Assembly (NCBI RefSeq): GCF_000802245.2
Contig: NZ_CP021080.1
Location: 3,224,001-3,288,000, forward strand
Source of the DNA: Streptomyces pluripotens
GTDB lineage: Bacteria; Actinomycetota; Actinomycetes; Streptomycetales; Streptomycetaceae
DNA length: 64,000 nt
Direction of reading: 5' to 3'
Shown here: positions 19,086 to 27,862 of the stretch, in pieces
Layout of the letters: every line of letters begins with the position of its first letter
How positions within the stretch are numbered: position 1 is the first letter of the stretch
The notes under the pieces: generated by a model
What the model was told of the DNA's origin: nothing
The model's input: only the letters and a program-made list of their open reading frames with translations
The model's database searches: none
Made by a program: the position numbers and the translations under genes

Positions 19086-19835
19086 GTGGGTCAGCCGGAG
19101 ATGCAGCCCGATGGGCCGCCTCAGGACGGGCGGGGCGAGGAGGCGGCCGGGCTGCGGCCGGGTGATCTGACCGGGCGCGCCTTTCCGCTCGGAGACTGGG
19201 GAGAACCCGCCGAGCGCCTCGACGAGCTGTACCGGTGGGTGGAGCGCGGGGCACAGGAGACAGCGGCCTGGTACATGCGGGACCGGACAGGGAAGCGGCG
19301 CAGCGCCCGGGCACTGCGGTCCGGCGCCGCGGCGGGTGCGGTGGCCGGAGCCGGGCTGCCGTTGCTGGACCTGACCGGCGCGGCCGGCGGGGTGGCGCCA
19401 TGGGGCTGCCTGGCACTGCTGCTCGGGGCCGCCTGTGTCGGCATCGACCGGTTCTTCGGGGTGACGTCCGGGTGGATGAGGGACGTGGCGACGGCGCAGG
19501 CGGTACAGCGACGGTTGCAGGTACTGCAGTTCGACTGGGCCTCGGAGAGCGTACGGGAGGTGCTGGGACCGGCGGAGGGCACGGCGAGCGAGGCCGCCGA
19601 ACGGTGCCTGGGCGTCCTGCGGCGCTTCTCGGAGGACGTGACGGAACTGGTGCGCACGGAGACGACCGACTGGATGGTGGAGTTCCGCACCGGGGCGGCA
19701 CCGCTGGGCATCCAGACGGCGGTGGCGGCCGTACCACGGCAGGAGCAGGGAGGCTCGACGGGCCGCTTTCCACTGCCGCCGGCGAACGGCTCCCGCCCGA
19801 ACATGCCCCGGCAACGGCCGCCGGAGGCCCGGTAG
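19086..19835 (+). CDS. SLATT-like two-helix membrane protein
   Basis: A 249-aa protein with two adjacent hydrophobic helices (about residues 78-130) followed by a helical stretch. This pattern resembles SLATT domains (SMODS/SLOG-associating 2TM), which in other bacteria are pore-forming effectors in nucleotide-triggered conflict systems. The GTG at 19086 follows AGGGAG; the longer reading starts at GTG 19065. No SMODS, SLOG or nucleotidyltransferase gene is adjacent. It ends convergently with a Ser/Thr kinase. Family membership is a judgement from the residue pattern. Confidence 0.65.
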   Translation: MGQPEMQPDGPPQDGRGEEAAGLRPGDLTGRAFPLGDWGEPAERLDELYRWVERGAQETAAWYMRDRTGKRRSARALRSGAAAGAVAGAGLPLLDLTGAAGGVAPWGCLALLLGAACVGIDRFFGVTSGWMRDVATAQAVQRRLQVLQFDWASESVREVLGPAEGTASEAAERCLGVLRRFSEDVTELVRTETTDWMVEFRTGAAPLGIQTAVAAVPRQEQGGSTGRFPLPPANGSRPNMPRQRPPEAR

Positions 19836-19891
19836 GCGCCCCGCGGGAGCACAGGTGACCGGGCGAGCGGAACCGGTTATCCCCGGTCCGC

Positions 19892-21928
19892 TCACTGCCT
19901 GGTGTACGTCAGGCTCCCGCCCCCGCTGCGCTTCGCTCGCTTGAGCTTCCCGTCCGACAGCAGGGTGACCTCGGTGGCTTCGCCCGGGGAGCAGGCCGAA
20001 GCGGGCTCGCCGGTGACCACGCTGGACGGCCCGATCTCCAACGGGCCGCCGCCGCCCGGCTGCTCGGCGAGCCTGGCCTCAAAGACACAGTGGTACGTCC
20101 CGCCGCCGTTGGTGGGCCCGTCCGCGACCAGCCTCAACACGGTGTCGCCCACCTTCCCCTGCGCGATGGTCAGTTCACGGGGGTGGGCGCCGAGGGCGTT
20201 GTCGATCTCGGTCTCCCAGGTGCCCAGGTACACCTCCGGGATCTCCCCCTGCGCGGAGGCGGAGGCCGACGGCGCCGACGTGGTCGGAGCGGGCGCCTTG
20301 GAGGTGGCCGAGGGCGGCGTCGAGGCGACCGCCGACGCAGGGCCGGTCACACTGCCGCCCTTGGCGTCGGTACCGCTGCCGTTCCTCATCAGCGCGTACA
20401 CCGTGCCGCCCGCGCCCAGCGCCACGACCAGCGCTATCACGACGAGCAGCGCCGTGGACCGCCCGCTGCGCCGGTCCGGCTCCTGGATCGCACCGACCGG
20501 CGAAGGGCCGTACGCCGGCGGCCCGTACGGCGGGGTGGAACCGAGCCCGCCGCCATAGGGGTTGTACGGCGGCTGTCCCCCACCCCACGCCCCGGCTCCC
20601 GGCTGCTGCGGATGAGCGGCGACGGCCGGGGGCCCGGCGTGCTGGTGCGGATGCCCGTACGTCCCGGGCGCCACCCCGAATCCCGGCGGCGCCGGGGGCG
20701 CGCCGGGCGGCGGCGTCTGCCCGGCCGCGACGGTCGGCAGGTGATGGACGACGCCACCGCCGTCGCCGGCCGGGGCGGGGCCTGCCGGGGCAGCCGGCAA
20801 GGTCATCCCGTCGGACGCGGGCGCGTGCTCGGGCGGCCGTCCACTCACCCCCGCGGAAGGGGTCTGCGCCCCACCGGCACCAGCGCCCGGCGGCGATTGC
20901 CGCACGTGCGGTGCGGGCGGCCCGGCCGGGGCGGGCGGGAATCCGGGCCCGGCCGTGGGCCGGATGTCCCCGGGCTCCTCCGCCGACACCGCCGTGGCAC
21001 CCTGCGGATCCTCGACCTCCAGCAACCGGACCGCGTGCCGTCCCAGCTGCGCCACCAACGCGCCCGGGAGCCACGGATCCCGCGACCGCCCCCCGGTCAC
21101 CGTGTCCTCCGCCCCGGTCCGCTCCAAAATCGCGTCCAGCGAGGGCCGAGCCGCCGGATCCTTCTTCAGGCAGTCCCGCACCAGGTCGGCGATGCCCTCC
21201 GGCACCCCCTCCAGATCCGGCTCCTCCTGGGCGATCCGGAACATCAGCGCGTGCACACCACTGTTGGCGGCGCCGAAGGGCAGCACCCCGGTCGCCGCAT
21301 AAGCGAGTACGGACCCGAGGCAGAAGACGTCGCAGGCCGGCGTGATCCGGTCGCCCCGCACCTGCTCGGGCGCCATGAACCCGGGCGACCCGACCAGCGA
21401 CCCGGTACGGGTGAGCCCTTCCCCGCCCACCGAGGTCTGCTCCAGCGCCCGCGCGATGCCGAAGTCGATCACCCGTGGCCCGTCGATGGTCACCAGCACG
21501 TTGGACGGCTTGAGGTCACGGTGCACGATCCCCGCCGCGTGGATGTCCTTGAGCGCGTGCGCGAGCCCCGCCGCGAGGATCCGAACCGACCGCTCGGGCA
21601 GCGCCCCGTGGTCCTGCCCCACCACCTGCTGCAGGCTCGGCCCGGCCACGTACCCGGTGGCCACCCACGGCACCGCGGCCTCGGTGTCCGCGTCCAGCAC
21701 GGGAGCGGTCCAGTGCCCGCCGACCCGCCGCGCGGCCCGCACCTCCTGCCGGAACCGCGCCCGGAACTCCTCCTGCGCGGCCAGTTCCGCGCGGACCAGT
21801 TTCACGGCGACGGTACGTCCCCGGTCCGACCGGGCCAGGTAGACGTTCCCCATACCGCCCGCACCCAGCCGCGCGAGCAGCCGGTAGGCCCCGATCTGCT
21901 GCGGATCCCCCGGTCCCAGCTTGTCCAT
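19892..21928 (-). CDS. transmembrane Ser/Thr protein kinase
   Basis: A 678-aa Hanks-type kinase. The glycine loop GAGGMGNVY, Lys43 (AVKL), catalytic H135-R136-D137 (HRDLKPSN) and D154 (DFG) are intact. After a Pro/Gly-rich linker, a single transmembrane helix (about residues 515-540) leads to an extracytoplasmic domain of about 135 residues after a Ser/Ala/Thr stretch. The ATG at 21928 follows a GGGGAAGGCGG site. No PASTA repeats are seen, so it is not PknB-like. It is divergent from the aminotransferase gene. The ligand and targets are unknown. Confidence 0.92.
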   Translation of the reverse strand: MDKLGPGDPQQIGAYRLLARLGAGGMGNVYLARSDRGRTVAVKLVRAELAAQEEFRARFRQEVRAARRVGGHWTAPVLDADTEAAVPWVATGYVAGPSLQQVVGQDHGALPERSVRILAAGLAHALKDIHAAGIVHRDLKPSNVLVTIDGPRVIDFGIARALEQTSVGGEGLTRTGSLVGSPGFMAPEQVRGDRITPACDVFCLGSVLAYAATGVLPFGAANSGVHALMFRIAQEEPDLEGVPEGIADLVRDCLKKDPAARPSLDAILERTGAEDTVTGGRSRDPWLPGALVAQLGRHAVRLLEVEDPQGATAVSAEEPGDIRPTAGPGFPPAPAGPPAPHVRQSPPGAGAGGAQTPSAGVSGRPPEHAPASDGMTLPAAPAGPAPAGDGGGVVHHLPTVAAGQTPPPGAPPAPPGFGVAPGTYGHPHQHAGPPAVAAHPQQPGAGAWGGGQPPYNPYGGGLGSTPPYGPPAYGPSPVGAIQEPDRRSGRSTALLVVIALVVALGAGGTVYALMRNGSGTDAKGGSVTGPASAVASTPPSATSKAPAPTTSAPSASASAQGEIPEVYLGTWETEIDNALGAHPRELTIAQGKVGDTVLRLVADGPTNGGGTYHCVFEARLAEQPGGGGPLEIGPSSVVTGEPASACSPGEATEVTLLSDGKLKRAKRSGGGSLTYTRQ

Positions 21929-22083
21929 CCCGCGCCGCCTTCCCCCCACATCGGTCTGCAACAGAGCGAGAATAGTGCGGCCGAACAAAGTGGACAGCAA
22001 GCCGGGGTCTACGGTTCCGTAACGGGCCGGCCCGGCCCGCCCGAGGCCGACGCGGACGGCTGCGGAAACCGTGCCACCTCCCT

Positions 22084-22250
22084 GTGCCACACCGCTCCTT
22101 CCCCCCTTCCGCCCCCCTTTCCCACTCCGCTTTCCCCCTTCCGCCCCTTGCCCTTCTCTCCCCGCCCCTCCCCGTCCTTTCCCTCCCCGCCCCTCCCCCT
22201 CCTTTCCCTCCCCGCCCCCCTCTTCCTTCCGCCGCTCTTCGTCTCCCCCG
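22084..22250. repeat. long pyrimidine-rich tract with 25-bp repeats
   Basis: About 165 bases of the plus strand are nearly all C and T with scattered G. Within it, 25-bp units begin at 22160, 22185 and (partial) 22210. The minus strand is G-rich with many GGGG runs. It lies between divergent promoters, in the untranslated region upstream of the kinase. Confidence 0.9.
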
Positions 22251-22371
22251 TGACATCGCCCTCCCCGTCGCCGCTCCCCGCCTCCGCTCGACAACCTGTC
22301 GCGGATACCTCCCCTCCACGGAACAGGACGCCGATATCCCGTCCGCATGCCGGACATTTACCCTCGCCCGC

Positions 22372-23727
22372 ATGACCCCTCAGCCCCATCACGAAGCCGG
22401 CGCCGCAGTGAAGGCCGCGGACCGCGCACACGTCTTCCACTCCTGGTCCGCGCAGGACCTCATCGACCCGCTCGCCGTCGCCGGCGCCGAGGGGTCGTAC
22501 TTTTGGGACTACGACGGCCGGCGGTACCTGGACTTCACCAGCGGGCTCGTCTACACCAACATCGGCTACCAGCACCCCAAGGTCGTCGCGGCGATCCAGG
22601 AACAGGCCGCCAGGATGACGACCTTCGCCCCCGCGTTCGCCGTGGAGGCGCGCTCGGAGGCGGCCCGGCTGATCGCCGAACGGACCCCCGGCGACCTGGA
22701 CAAGATCTTCTTCACCAACGGGGGCGCGGACGCCGTCGAGCACGCGGTCCGCATGGCCCGGCTGCACACGGGCCGTGCGAAGGTGCTCTCGGCCTACCGC
22801 TCATACCACGGCGGCACCCAACAGGCCGTGAACATCACCGGTGACCCCCGCCGCTGGGCCTCCGACAATGCCGGCGCCGGTGTCGTGCACTTCTGGACGC
22901 CGTTCCTCTACCGGTCCCGCTTCTACGCCGAGACCGAGGAGCAGGAGACCGCGCGGGCCCTGGAGCACCTGGAGACGACGATCGCCTTCGAGGGCCCCGG
23001 CACCATCGCCGCGATCATCCTGGAGACCATCCCCGGTACGGCCGGAATCATGGTCCCGCCGCCCGGATACCTGGCCGGGGTGCGCGAGCTGTGCGACAAG
23101 CACGGCATCGTCTTCATCCTGGACGAGGTCATGGCCGGCTTCGGGCGCACCGGCGAGTGGTTCGCGGCCGATCTGTTCGACGTGGTGCCCGACCTGATGA
23201 CCTTCGCCAAGGGCGTGAACTCGGGCTATGTCCCGCTCGGCGGCGTCGCGATCTCCCCGAGGATCGCGGAGACCTTCGGCACACGCCCCTACCCCGGCGG
23301 CCTCACCTACTCCGGCCATCCCCTGGCCTGTGCCGCCGCCGTCGCCACGATCAACGCGATGGCGGAGGAGGGCGTGGTCGAGAACGCCAGGAGACTCGGC
23401 GAGACGGTCGTCGGCCCTGGCCTCGCCGAACTGGCCCAGCGCCACCCGAGCGTCGGCGAGGTGCGCGGTACCGGCATGTTCTGGGCGCTGGAGCTGGTGA
23501 AGAACCGCCAGACCCGCGAGCCGCTGGTGCCGTACAACGCGGCAGGCGAGGCCAACGCGCCCATGGCCGCGTTCGCCGCCGCCGCCAAGCAGCACGGCCT
23601 GTGGCCCTTCGTGAACATGAACCGCACCCACGTCGTGCCGCCGTGCAACGCGACCGAAGCCGAGCTGAAGGAGGGACTGGCCGCGCTCGACGCCGCACTG
23701 ACCGTGGCCGACGAGCACACGGTGTGA
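22372..23727 (+). CDS. class III PLP-dependent aminotransferase
   Basis: A 451-aa fold-type I aminotransferase of the omega/ornithine class. It shows the PLP-binding helix FFTNGGADAVEHAVRMAR, the aspartate in FILDEVMAGFGRTG, and the Schiff-base lysine in MTFAKGVNSGYVPLGG. Such enzymes move amino groups from omega-amines, beta-alanine, taurine or 4-aminobutyrate to pyruvate or 2-oxoglutarate. The ATG at 22372 is chosen because the upstream frame is repeat translation. A GntR-family gene follows on the same strand and may control it. The substrate cannot be assigned. Confidence 0.9.
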   Translation: MTPQPHHEAGAAVKAADRAHVFHSWSAQDLIDPLAVAGAEGSYFWDYDGRRYLDFTSGLVYTNIGYQHPKVVAAIQEQAARMTTFAPAFAVEARSEAARLIAERTPGDLDKIFFTNGGADAVEHAVRMARLHTGRAKVLSAYRSYHGGTQQAVNITGDPRRWASDNAGAGVVHFWTPFLYRSRFYAETEEQETARALEHLETTIAFEGPGTIAAIILETIPGTAGIMVPPPGYLAGVRELCDKHGIVFILDEVMAGFGRTGEWFAADLFDVVPDLMTFAKGVNSGYVPLGGVAISPRIAETFGTRPYPGGLTYSGHPLACAAAVATINAMAEEGVVENARRLGETVVGPGLAELAQRHPSVGEVRGTGMFWALELVKNRQTREPLVPYNAAGEANAPMAAFAAAAKQHGLWPFVNMNRTHVVPPCNATEAELKEGLAALDAALTVADEHTV

Positions 23728-23764
23728 CCACCGCGACGCTCCGGGGAAGACGTCACACCGTGTG
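23716..23764. promoter_or_regulatory. paired palindromes downstream of the aminotransferase
   Basis: Two 11-bp palindromes, CACACGGTGTG (23716-23726, overlapping the stop codon) and CACACCGTGTG (23754-23764), have centres 38 bases apart. Together they can fold as a 13-bp-stem hairpin (terminator), or each could be an operator for the adjacent GntR regulator. Confidence 0.45.
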
Positions 23765-23808
23765 ACCGAACCACGGCTGCCGCCGGGCCGATCCGAACGC
23801 GTAAGGTG

Positions 23809-23854
23809 ACGTGCTCGTAAGACATGGCGAGTACGCGAAAACGTACGAGTACGT
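23809..23854. promoter_or_regulatory. candidate GntR autoregulatory region
   Basis: Arms ACGTGCTCGTA (23809-23819) and TACGAGTACGT (23844-23854) are inverted with one mismatch. A further dyad GTACG-N6-CGTAC lies at 23831-23846. The cluster is 30 bases upstream of the GntR start, where autoregulatory sites usually lie. Confidence 0.4.
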
Positions 23855-23884
23855 CACCCACACGCGTGAGGAAAGGCCCGGACC

Positions 23885-24580
23885 ATGCCCGGCAACGGCC
23901 CCGTGACGCGCAGCACCCTGCGCCAGCAGATCGCGGACGCGCTCCGTGACGAGGTGCTGGCGGGACGGCTGCGACCGGGCCGGGCCTTCACCGTCAAGGA
24001 GATCGCCGAACAGTACGGCGTCTCCGCCACCCCCGTCCGCGAGGCGCTGGTCAACCTGTCCGCGCAAGGCATCCTGGAGGCCGACCAGCACCGCGGCTTC
24101 CGCGTGCCGGACTACTGCATCGCCGACTTCCGGAACATGATCGAGGCCCGCACTCTGGTCACCGACGGCATGTTCCAGGCGCTGACCTCGGGGCACCCCG
24201 CCTTCCGCACCCCCGTGGAGGACCCCCTCACGACTGCGGCCCTGACCACCGTGCGCCGCCGCGGGGAGGAGGCCCAGCGGGCCGCCACCGCGGGCGACCT
24301 CACCATCCTCATCGGCTACGACCTCCGTTTCTGGCGTGAGCTGAGCGCGCTGTTCGGCAACCCCTACCTCGGCGACTTCCTGCACCGCCTGCGCGTCCAG
24401 TCCTGGGTGTGCGCGGTCCAGCACCTGCTCCGCCTCCCCGACCTGCGCGGGCGGCTCTGGGCCGGGCACACGGACCTGGTCGACGCCCTCGCCCGCCGCG
24501 AGACCGAGACCGCCCGCTCAGTCGTCGCCGCCGCCAACGCCCACTCACTGGCATTGCTGGAACAGCTGACCAACGGGTAG
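23885..24580 (+). CDS. GntR-family (FCD-type) transcriptional regulator
   Basis: A 231-aa regulator. The N-terminal winged helix (about residues 10-75) contains the GntR signature LRPGRAFTVKEIAEQYGVSATPVREALVNLSAQGIL. The C-terminal all-helical region (residues 80-225) fits an FCD ligand domain. A ribosome site (GAGGAAAGG) precedes the ATG. It is downstream of the class III aminotransferase and probably controls that gene and itself. The effector is unknown. Confidence 0.9.
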   Translation: MPGNGPVTRSTLRQQIADALRDEVLAGRLRPGRAFTVKEIAEQYGVSATPVREALVNLSAQGILEADQHRGFRVPDYCIADFRNMIEARTLVTDGMFQALTSGHPAFRTPVEDPLTTAALTTVRRRGEEAQRAATAGDLTILIGYDLRFWRELSALFGNPYLGDFLHRLRVQSWVCAVQHLLRLPDLRGRLWAGHTDLVDALARRETETARSVVAAANAHSLALLEQLTNG

Positions 24581-24720
24581 GTGACCAGTACGGTCCGTAC
24601 GGGAGGGGGAGCCGCTCCGGGCCGGTACCGACTACCCTTCCCTGACCACCCGCTGCGCGACCACCTGCTGCCCGACCGCTTGCAGCGCGTGACCGCGCCC
24701 GCCCATGCGAGGAGCCCTCT

Positions 24721-25371
24721 TTGGCCTGCGACCTGTGGCTGGTACCGCTCGTCGATGTGTTGTGTCACACCCCGGACAACCCCTTCGCCGAGGAACTCGC
24801 GCAATACAACAAGGCGCTGGCCGAGGCCGGACTCCCGCCAGTGCCGGTGTACCCGTACATGCCGGGTCTGTCCGGTGATGTCGCCCCGGTGGCCGGCTTC
24901 GATTACGACGCCCTGCACTTCCTGCGCCGGGTGTACCTGCTCCAGGTCTGCGGCTTGCCGGTGGCCCCGGTGGACGAACTGGGCGGCGACTACGAGCAGT
25001 TGCTGGAGATGTTCGAGTCGACGGCCCAGCAGTCCCACTTGGTCTGGCACTACGACCACGCAGGCGCCTACGTCCCCGTCGACTTCCCGCAACCCCTTTC
25101 GAATGACGAACTCCTCGCCGGCGGAGGCCCGTTGGGCTCCTCCCAGGCACTTCTACGGGAGCTCCAGCACGTGGCCCCGGCGATCGGCATCGATCCGGCC
25201 AACCCTCCGGCACCCCCGAACCCGCCGAGCGCCCCCACCGAACTGGAGGAACCGGCCACGCCGGCCGCCTACGACGCCAGCCCCTTCGCCCGCGAACGGC
25301 ACGTATGGCTGGGCCTGCACGCGGCGGCGACCCGGTCTCTGGCGCAGGGGTCGATGATCGTGTTCAGCTGA
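24721..25371 (+). CDS. conserved hypothetical protein
   Basis: A 216-aa soluble protein of unknown function, starting at TTG 24721 seven bases after GAGGAG. The first two thirds form a mixed alpha/beta region with conserved-looking aromatic motifs (LWLVPLVDVLCHT, YPYMPGLSGD, HLVWHYDHAGAYVPVDF). A proline-rich segment near residues 160-185 separates a short C-terminal part. It is 34 bases upstream of the next small gene, so the two may form an operon. I do not recognise a domain. Confidence 0.7.
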   Translation: MACDLWLVPLVDVLCHTPDNPFAEELAQYNKALAEAGLPPVPVYPYMPGLSGDVAPVAGFDYDALHFLRRVYLLQVCGLPVAPVDELGGDYEQLLEMFESTAQQSHLVWHYDHAGAYVPVDFPQPLSNDELLAGGGPLGSSQALLRELQHVAPAIGIDPANPPAPPNPPSAPTELEEPATPAAYDASPFARERHVWLGLHAAATRSLAQGSMIVFS

Positions 25372-25405
25372 GGCACGGACCACCGAAGGGGGAAGGGGCG
25401 ACCGC

Positions 25406-25705
25406 ATGACGACCTGGGGCCTGGTCATCGAGACCACTACGGGCAACGGCGAATCGAAGCACACCGAGACGTTCGTGACGGCCCACGTGGAGGGCACGCG
25501 CGCGGAGGCGCTGGCCGAACTGGATGCGCTCGCCCGGCGCTACGCCCCGGAGCACCCCAAGCGGCCCAAGCGGCCCAAGCGGCCCAAGCGCCGTAGGCTG
25601 TTCCGGCACGGTGACGGGTTCCTGCTCGTCATCGACGGTGCCTGGCAGACCTTCAGCACCCGTTTCACGATCGGTGAGTTGCTGGCGGACGGGCCGGGGA
25701 AATGA
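25406..25705 (+). CDS. small basic hypothetical protein
   Basis: A 99-aa protein with two short conserved-looking halves joined by a basic repeat, PKRPKRPKRPKRRR (about residues 51-64), encoded by 9-base tandem repeats. Flanking segments (WGLVIETTTGNGESKHTETF and GFLLVIDGAWQTFSTRFTIGELLAD) look like a beta-rich fold. The ATG follows a GAAGGGGGAAGGGG site. It is probably cotranscribed with the gene 34 bases upstream and is followed by a strong terminator. Function unknown. Confidence 0.65.
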   Translation: MTTWGLVIETTTGNGESKHTETFVTAHVEGTRAEALAELDALARRYAPEHPKRPKRPKRPKRRRLFRHGDGFLLVIDGAWQTFSTRFTIGELLADGPGK

Positions 25706-25727
25706 ACCGGAGACGAACCGTGAACGA

Positions 25728-25753
25728 AGAGGGCGCCCCGTGGGGCGCCCTCT
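25728..25753. terminator. hairpin terminator between convergent genes
   Basis: A 12-bp perfect stem (AGAGGGCGCCCC with its complement) around a GT centre lies after the small basic protein and before the 3' end of the minus-strand 5'-nucleotidase, so it can serve both. Confidence 0.88.
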
Positions 25754-25813
25754 CGTTGCGGTCGCGGGTCAGCGGGCCCGCTGCCAGGTCCGGGCGAGCC
25801 CGGTCCCCGAGTC

Positions 25814-27640
25814 TCAGAACACCGGCGTTCCGTCCTGCGTCAGCTTCCAGTTGACGGCCGCGAAGTCGGCCGGATCGAGGGTCTTCTTCTCGGTCACGTA
25901 GTCGATCATCAGCTGGCGGATCTCCGACATGGAGCTGAAGGCGATGTCGGCGTCGGCGATGTGCGGGTAACCGGAGCCACCGTTGGCGCGGTAGTTGTTG
26001 ACGGCGACGACGAAGACCTGGTCGTCGGCGACCGGTGCGCCCTGGTAGGTGAGGTGCTTGATGCGGGAGCCCTCCGGCTGGGCGATGTCGATCTCGTAGT
26101 CGACACCGGCGGCGGTGTCGTACATGTAGTCCCAGAACTTGTTGGCGTTGGTGAGGGTGGAGGTGTCCACCGTCGTACCGGACGGGACCTGGTGGTAGTA
26201 CTTCGCCGCGTACTCCAGGTAGTCCTTCAGCTGGGCGCCGGTGAGCTTCTTGCCGTAGAGGGTGTTGTCGTAGATGTAGAGGCCGGCGATGTCACGGATC
26301 GTCACGTCGCCGGCCGGGATGTCGGCGGTACGACTGAAGGGAGCGGCGACCGAGATGAGCGGGAGGGCGGCGTCGGCGGCCGACAGGCCGGAGGCGACCT
26401 TCGCCATCTGGACCTCGTGGATGAAGTCCATGACGGGGACGTCCTTCCAGCACGACTCCGCCGCCGACAGGTCCTGGGTGCAGGTGCCGACCGGGGTGTT
26501 GACGTACTTCACGACCAGTTCGTGGTCGGCTTCCAGGAGCTTCTTGATCTCCGGGTCCTCGTCCACCGCGTTGGGGTTGAGGGTCTGCGCCTTCTTGTTC
26601 GTCACCCGCCACCGGCCGCAGTGGAATTCGAGGTCGAAGTCGAAGACGGTCAGGCGCTTGCCGTAGCAGTACGGCTCGGAGAGGAGGACGTCCTCGCCGG
26701 TCTCCTCGTTCTTGACCGTGTAGGAGGAGACTTCCACGTGGGTGTGGCCGACCAGGATCGCGTCGATGCCCGGGACCTGCTCGGCAACCAGGTTCGAGGC
26801 GTTCTCGACGTAGGGGAGTTCGTCACCGTAGGACGAGGAACCGTCGAGACCGGAGTGGTCGGTCAGGAAGACGACGTCACAGCCCAGCGCCCGCAGCCGG
26901 GGCACGAACTTCTTCGCCTGCTCGACCAGACCGGGGAAGACCATCTTCCCGCTGACGTTGTCCTTGTCCCACAGCGCGATGCCGGGGTTGGTGAGGCCGA
27001 GGATGCCGACCTTGATGTCGGGACCGTGCGGCACGCGGATGCGCTTGATGGTGTACGGCTGGAACGCGGGCCGCAGGGTCTTGGCGTCGCAGGCGTTCGC
27101 GCCCAGCAGCGGGAAGTCGCACTGGCTCTCGAACTTCCGCAGCAGCTCGATGCCGTAGTTGAACTCGTGGTTGCCGAGGGCGGCGGCGTCGTAGCGCATG
27201 TGGTTCATGGCCACGGCCATCGGGTGCTTGGGGCCCGGGGTGCCGTCGGTGCCGGTGATCGGGTCGACGCGGGCGAAGTAGTAGGCCAGTGAGGTGCCCT
27301 GGATGATGTCGCCGGCGTCGACCAGGAGGACCCGGTGCTCGCCCTTCTCCTCACGCTGCTGCTTGATGAGGGTGGCGACCCGGGCGACGCCCACCGAGTT
27401 GCCCGCCTTGTCGGTGTAGGGGGCGTCCCTGTAGTAGTCCCAGTCGAAGACGTGGCTGTGCAGGTCCGTGGTGCCGAGGATGGAGAACGACCAGGTGTGC
27501 GGGGCCTTGTGGTGGTGACGGTGCTTGCGGTCGGCGGCTTCGGCGGTTCCGGTGCCGGCCGCTCCGGCGGCGGCCACGACGGCACCGGTGACGGCCGACT
27601 TCTTCACGAACTCACGGCGGTTCATGGGACTGACGGGCAT
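25814..27640 (-). CDS. secreted 5'-nucleotidase / cyclic-nucleotide phosphodiesterase
   Basis: A 608-aa exported metallophosphoesterase. The N-terminus has a twin-arginine signal (NRREFVKKS) and an Ala-rich hydrophobic stretch to about residue 35. The calcineurin-like domain shows TTDLHSH, GDIIQG, GNHEFNYG and GHTHVE metal-ligand motifs. A C-terminal 5'-nucleotidase domain includes YIYDNTLYGKKLTGAQLKDYLEYAAK and NNYRANGGSGYP. It probably scavenges phosphate and nucleosides from extracellular nucleotides. The start is ATG 27640 or the Met five codons on. It is a single-gene unit. Confidence 0.92.
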   Translation of the reverse strand: MPVSPMNRREFVKKSAVTGAVVAAAGAAGTGTAEAADRKHRHHHKAPHTWSFSILGTTDLHSHVFDWDYYRDAPYTDKAGNSVGVARVATLIKQQREEKGEHRVLLVDAGDIIQGTSLAYYFARVDPITGTDGTPGPKHPMAVAMNHMRYDAAALGNHEFNYGIELLRKFESQCDFPLLGANACDAKTLRPAFQPYTIKRIRVPHGPDIKVGILGLTNPGIALWDKDNVSGKMVFPGLVEQAKKFVPRLRALGCDVVFLTDHSGLDGSSSYGDELPYVENASNLVAEQVPGIDAILVGHTHVEVSSYTVKNEETGEDVLLSEPYCYGKRLTVFDFDLEFHCGRWRVTNKKAQTLNPNAVDEDPEIKKLLEADHELVVKYVNTPVGTCTQDLSAAESCWKDVPVMDFIHEVQMAKVASGLSAADAALPLISVAAPFSRTADIPAGDVTIRDIAGLYIYDNTLYGKKLTGAQLKDYLEYAAKYYHQVPSGTTVDTSTLTNANKFWDYMYDTAAGVDYEIDIAQPEGSRIKHLTYQGAPVADDQVFVVAVNNYRANGGSGYPHIADADIAFSSMSEIRQLMIDYVTEKKTLDPADFAAVNWKLTQDGTPVF

Positions 27641-27786
27641 ACAGGCTCCAGGGAAGCTGGGTTGACGCGAGTAGACAGGGGCGATCGTGCAGGGCTACTC
27701 GCGTAGATGCTCGCGTCCACCCAGGCCCCCCGAAACCAGGAATGAGTCATGTCACGGTCAAGGATGAGTCAGTAATGCTCCATGCC

Positions 27787-27819
27787 GAACGCCCGACCGG
27801 AGAAACCGGTCGGGCGTTC
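27787..27819. terminator. terminator downstream of purA
   Basis: A 14-bp perfect stem (GAACGCCCGACCGG with its complement) closes a 5-base AGAAA loop, 44 bases after the purA stop. This is a textbook intrinsic terminator shape. Confidence 0.9.
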
Positions 27820-27862
27820 ACGAAGGCGTAACCGCGCCTACAGGAAGGGCCCGCGGGCAGGC

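Noticed and set aside
20090-22375. 761-codon plus-strand frame opposite the Ser/Thr kinase
   Set aside because: It has no recognisable domain, and the kinase motifs on the minus strand are complete; the 3' part is translated pyrimidine tract.
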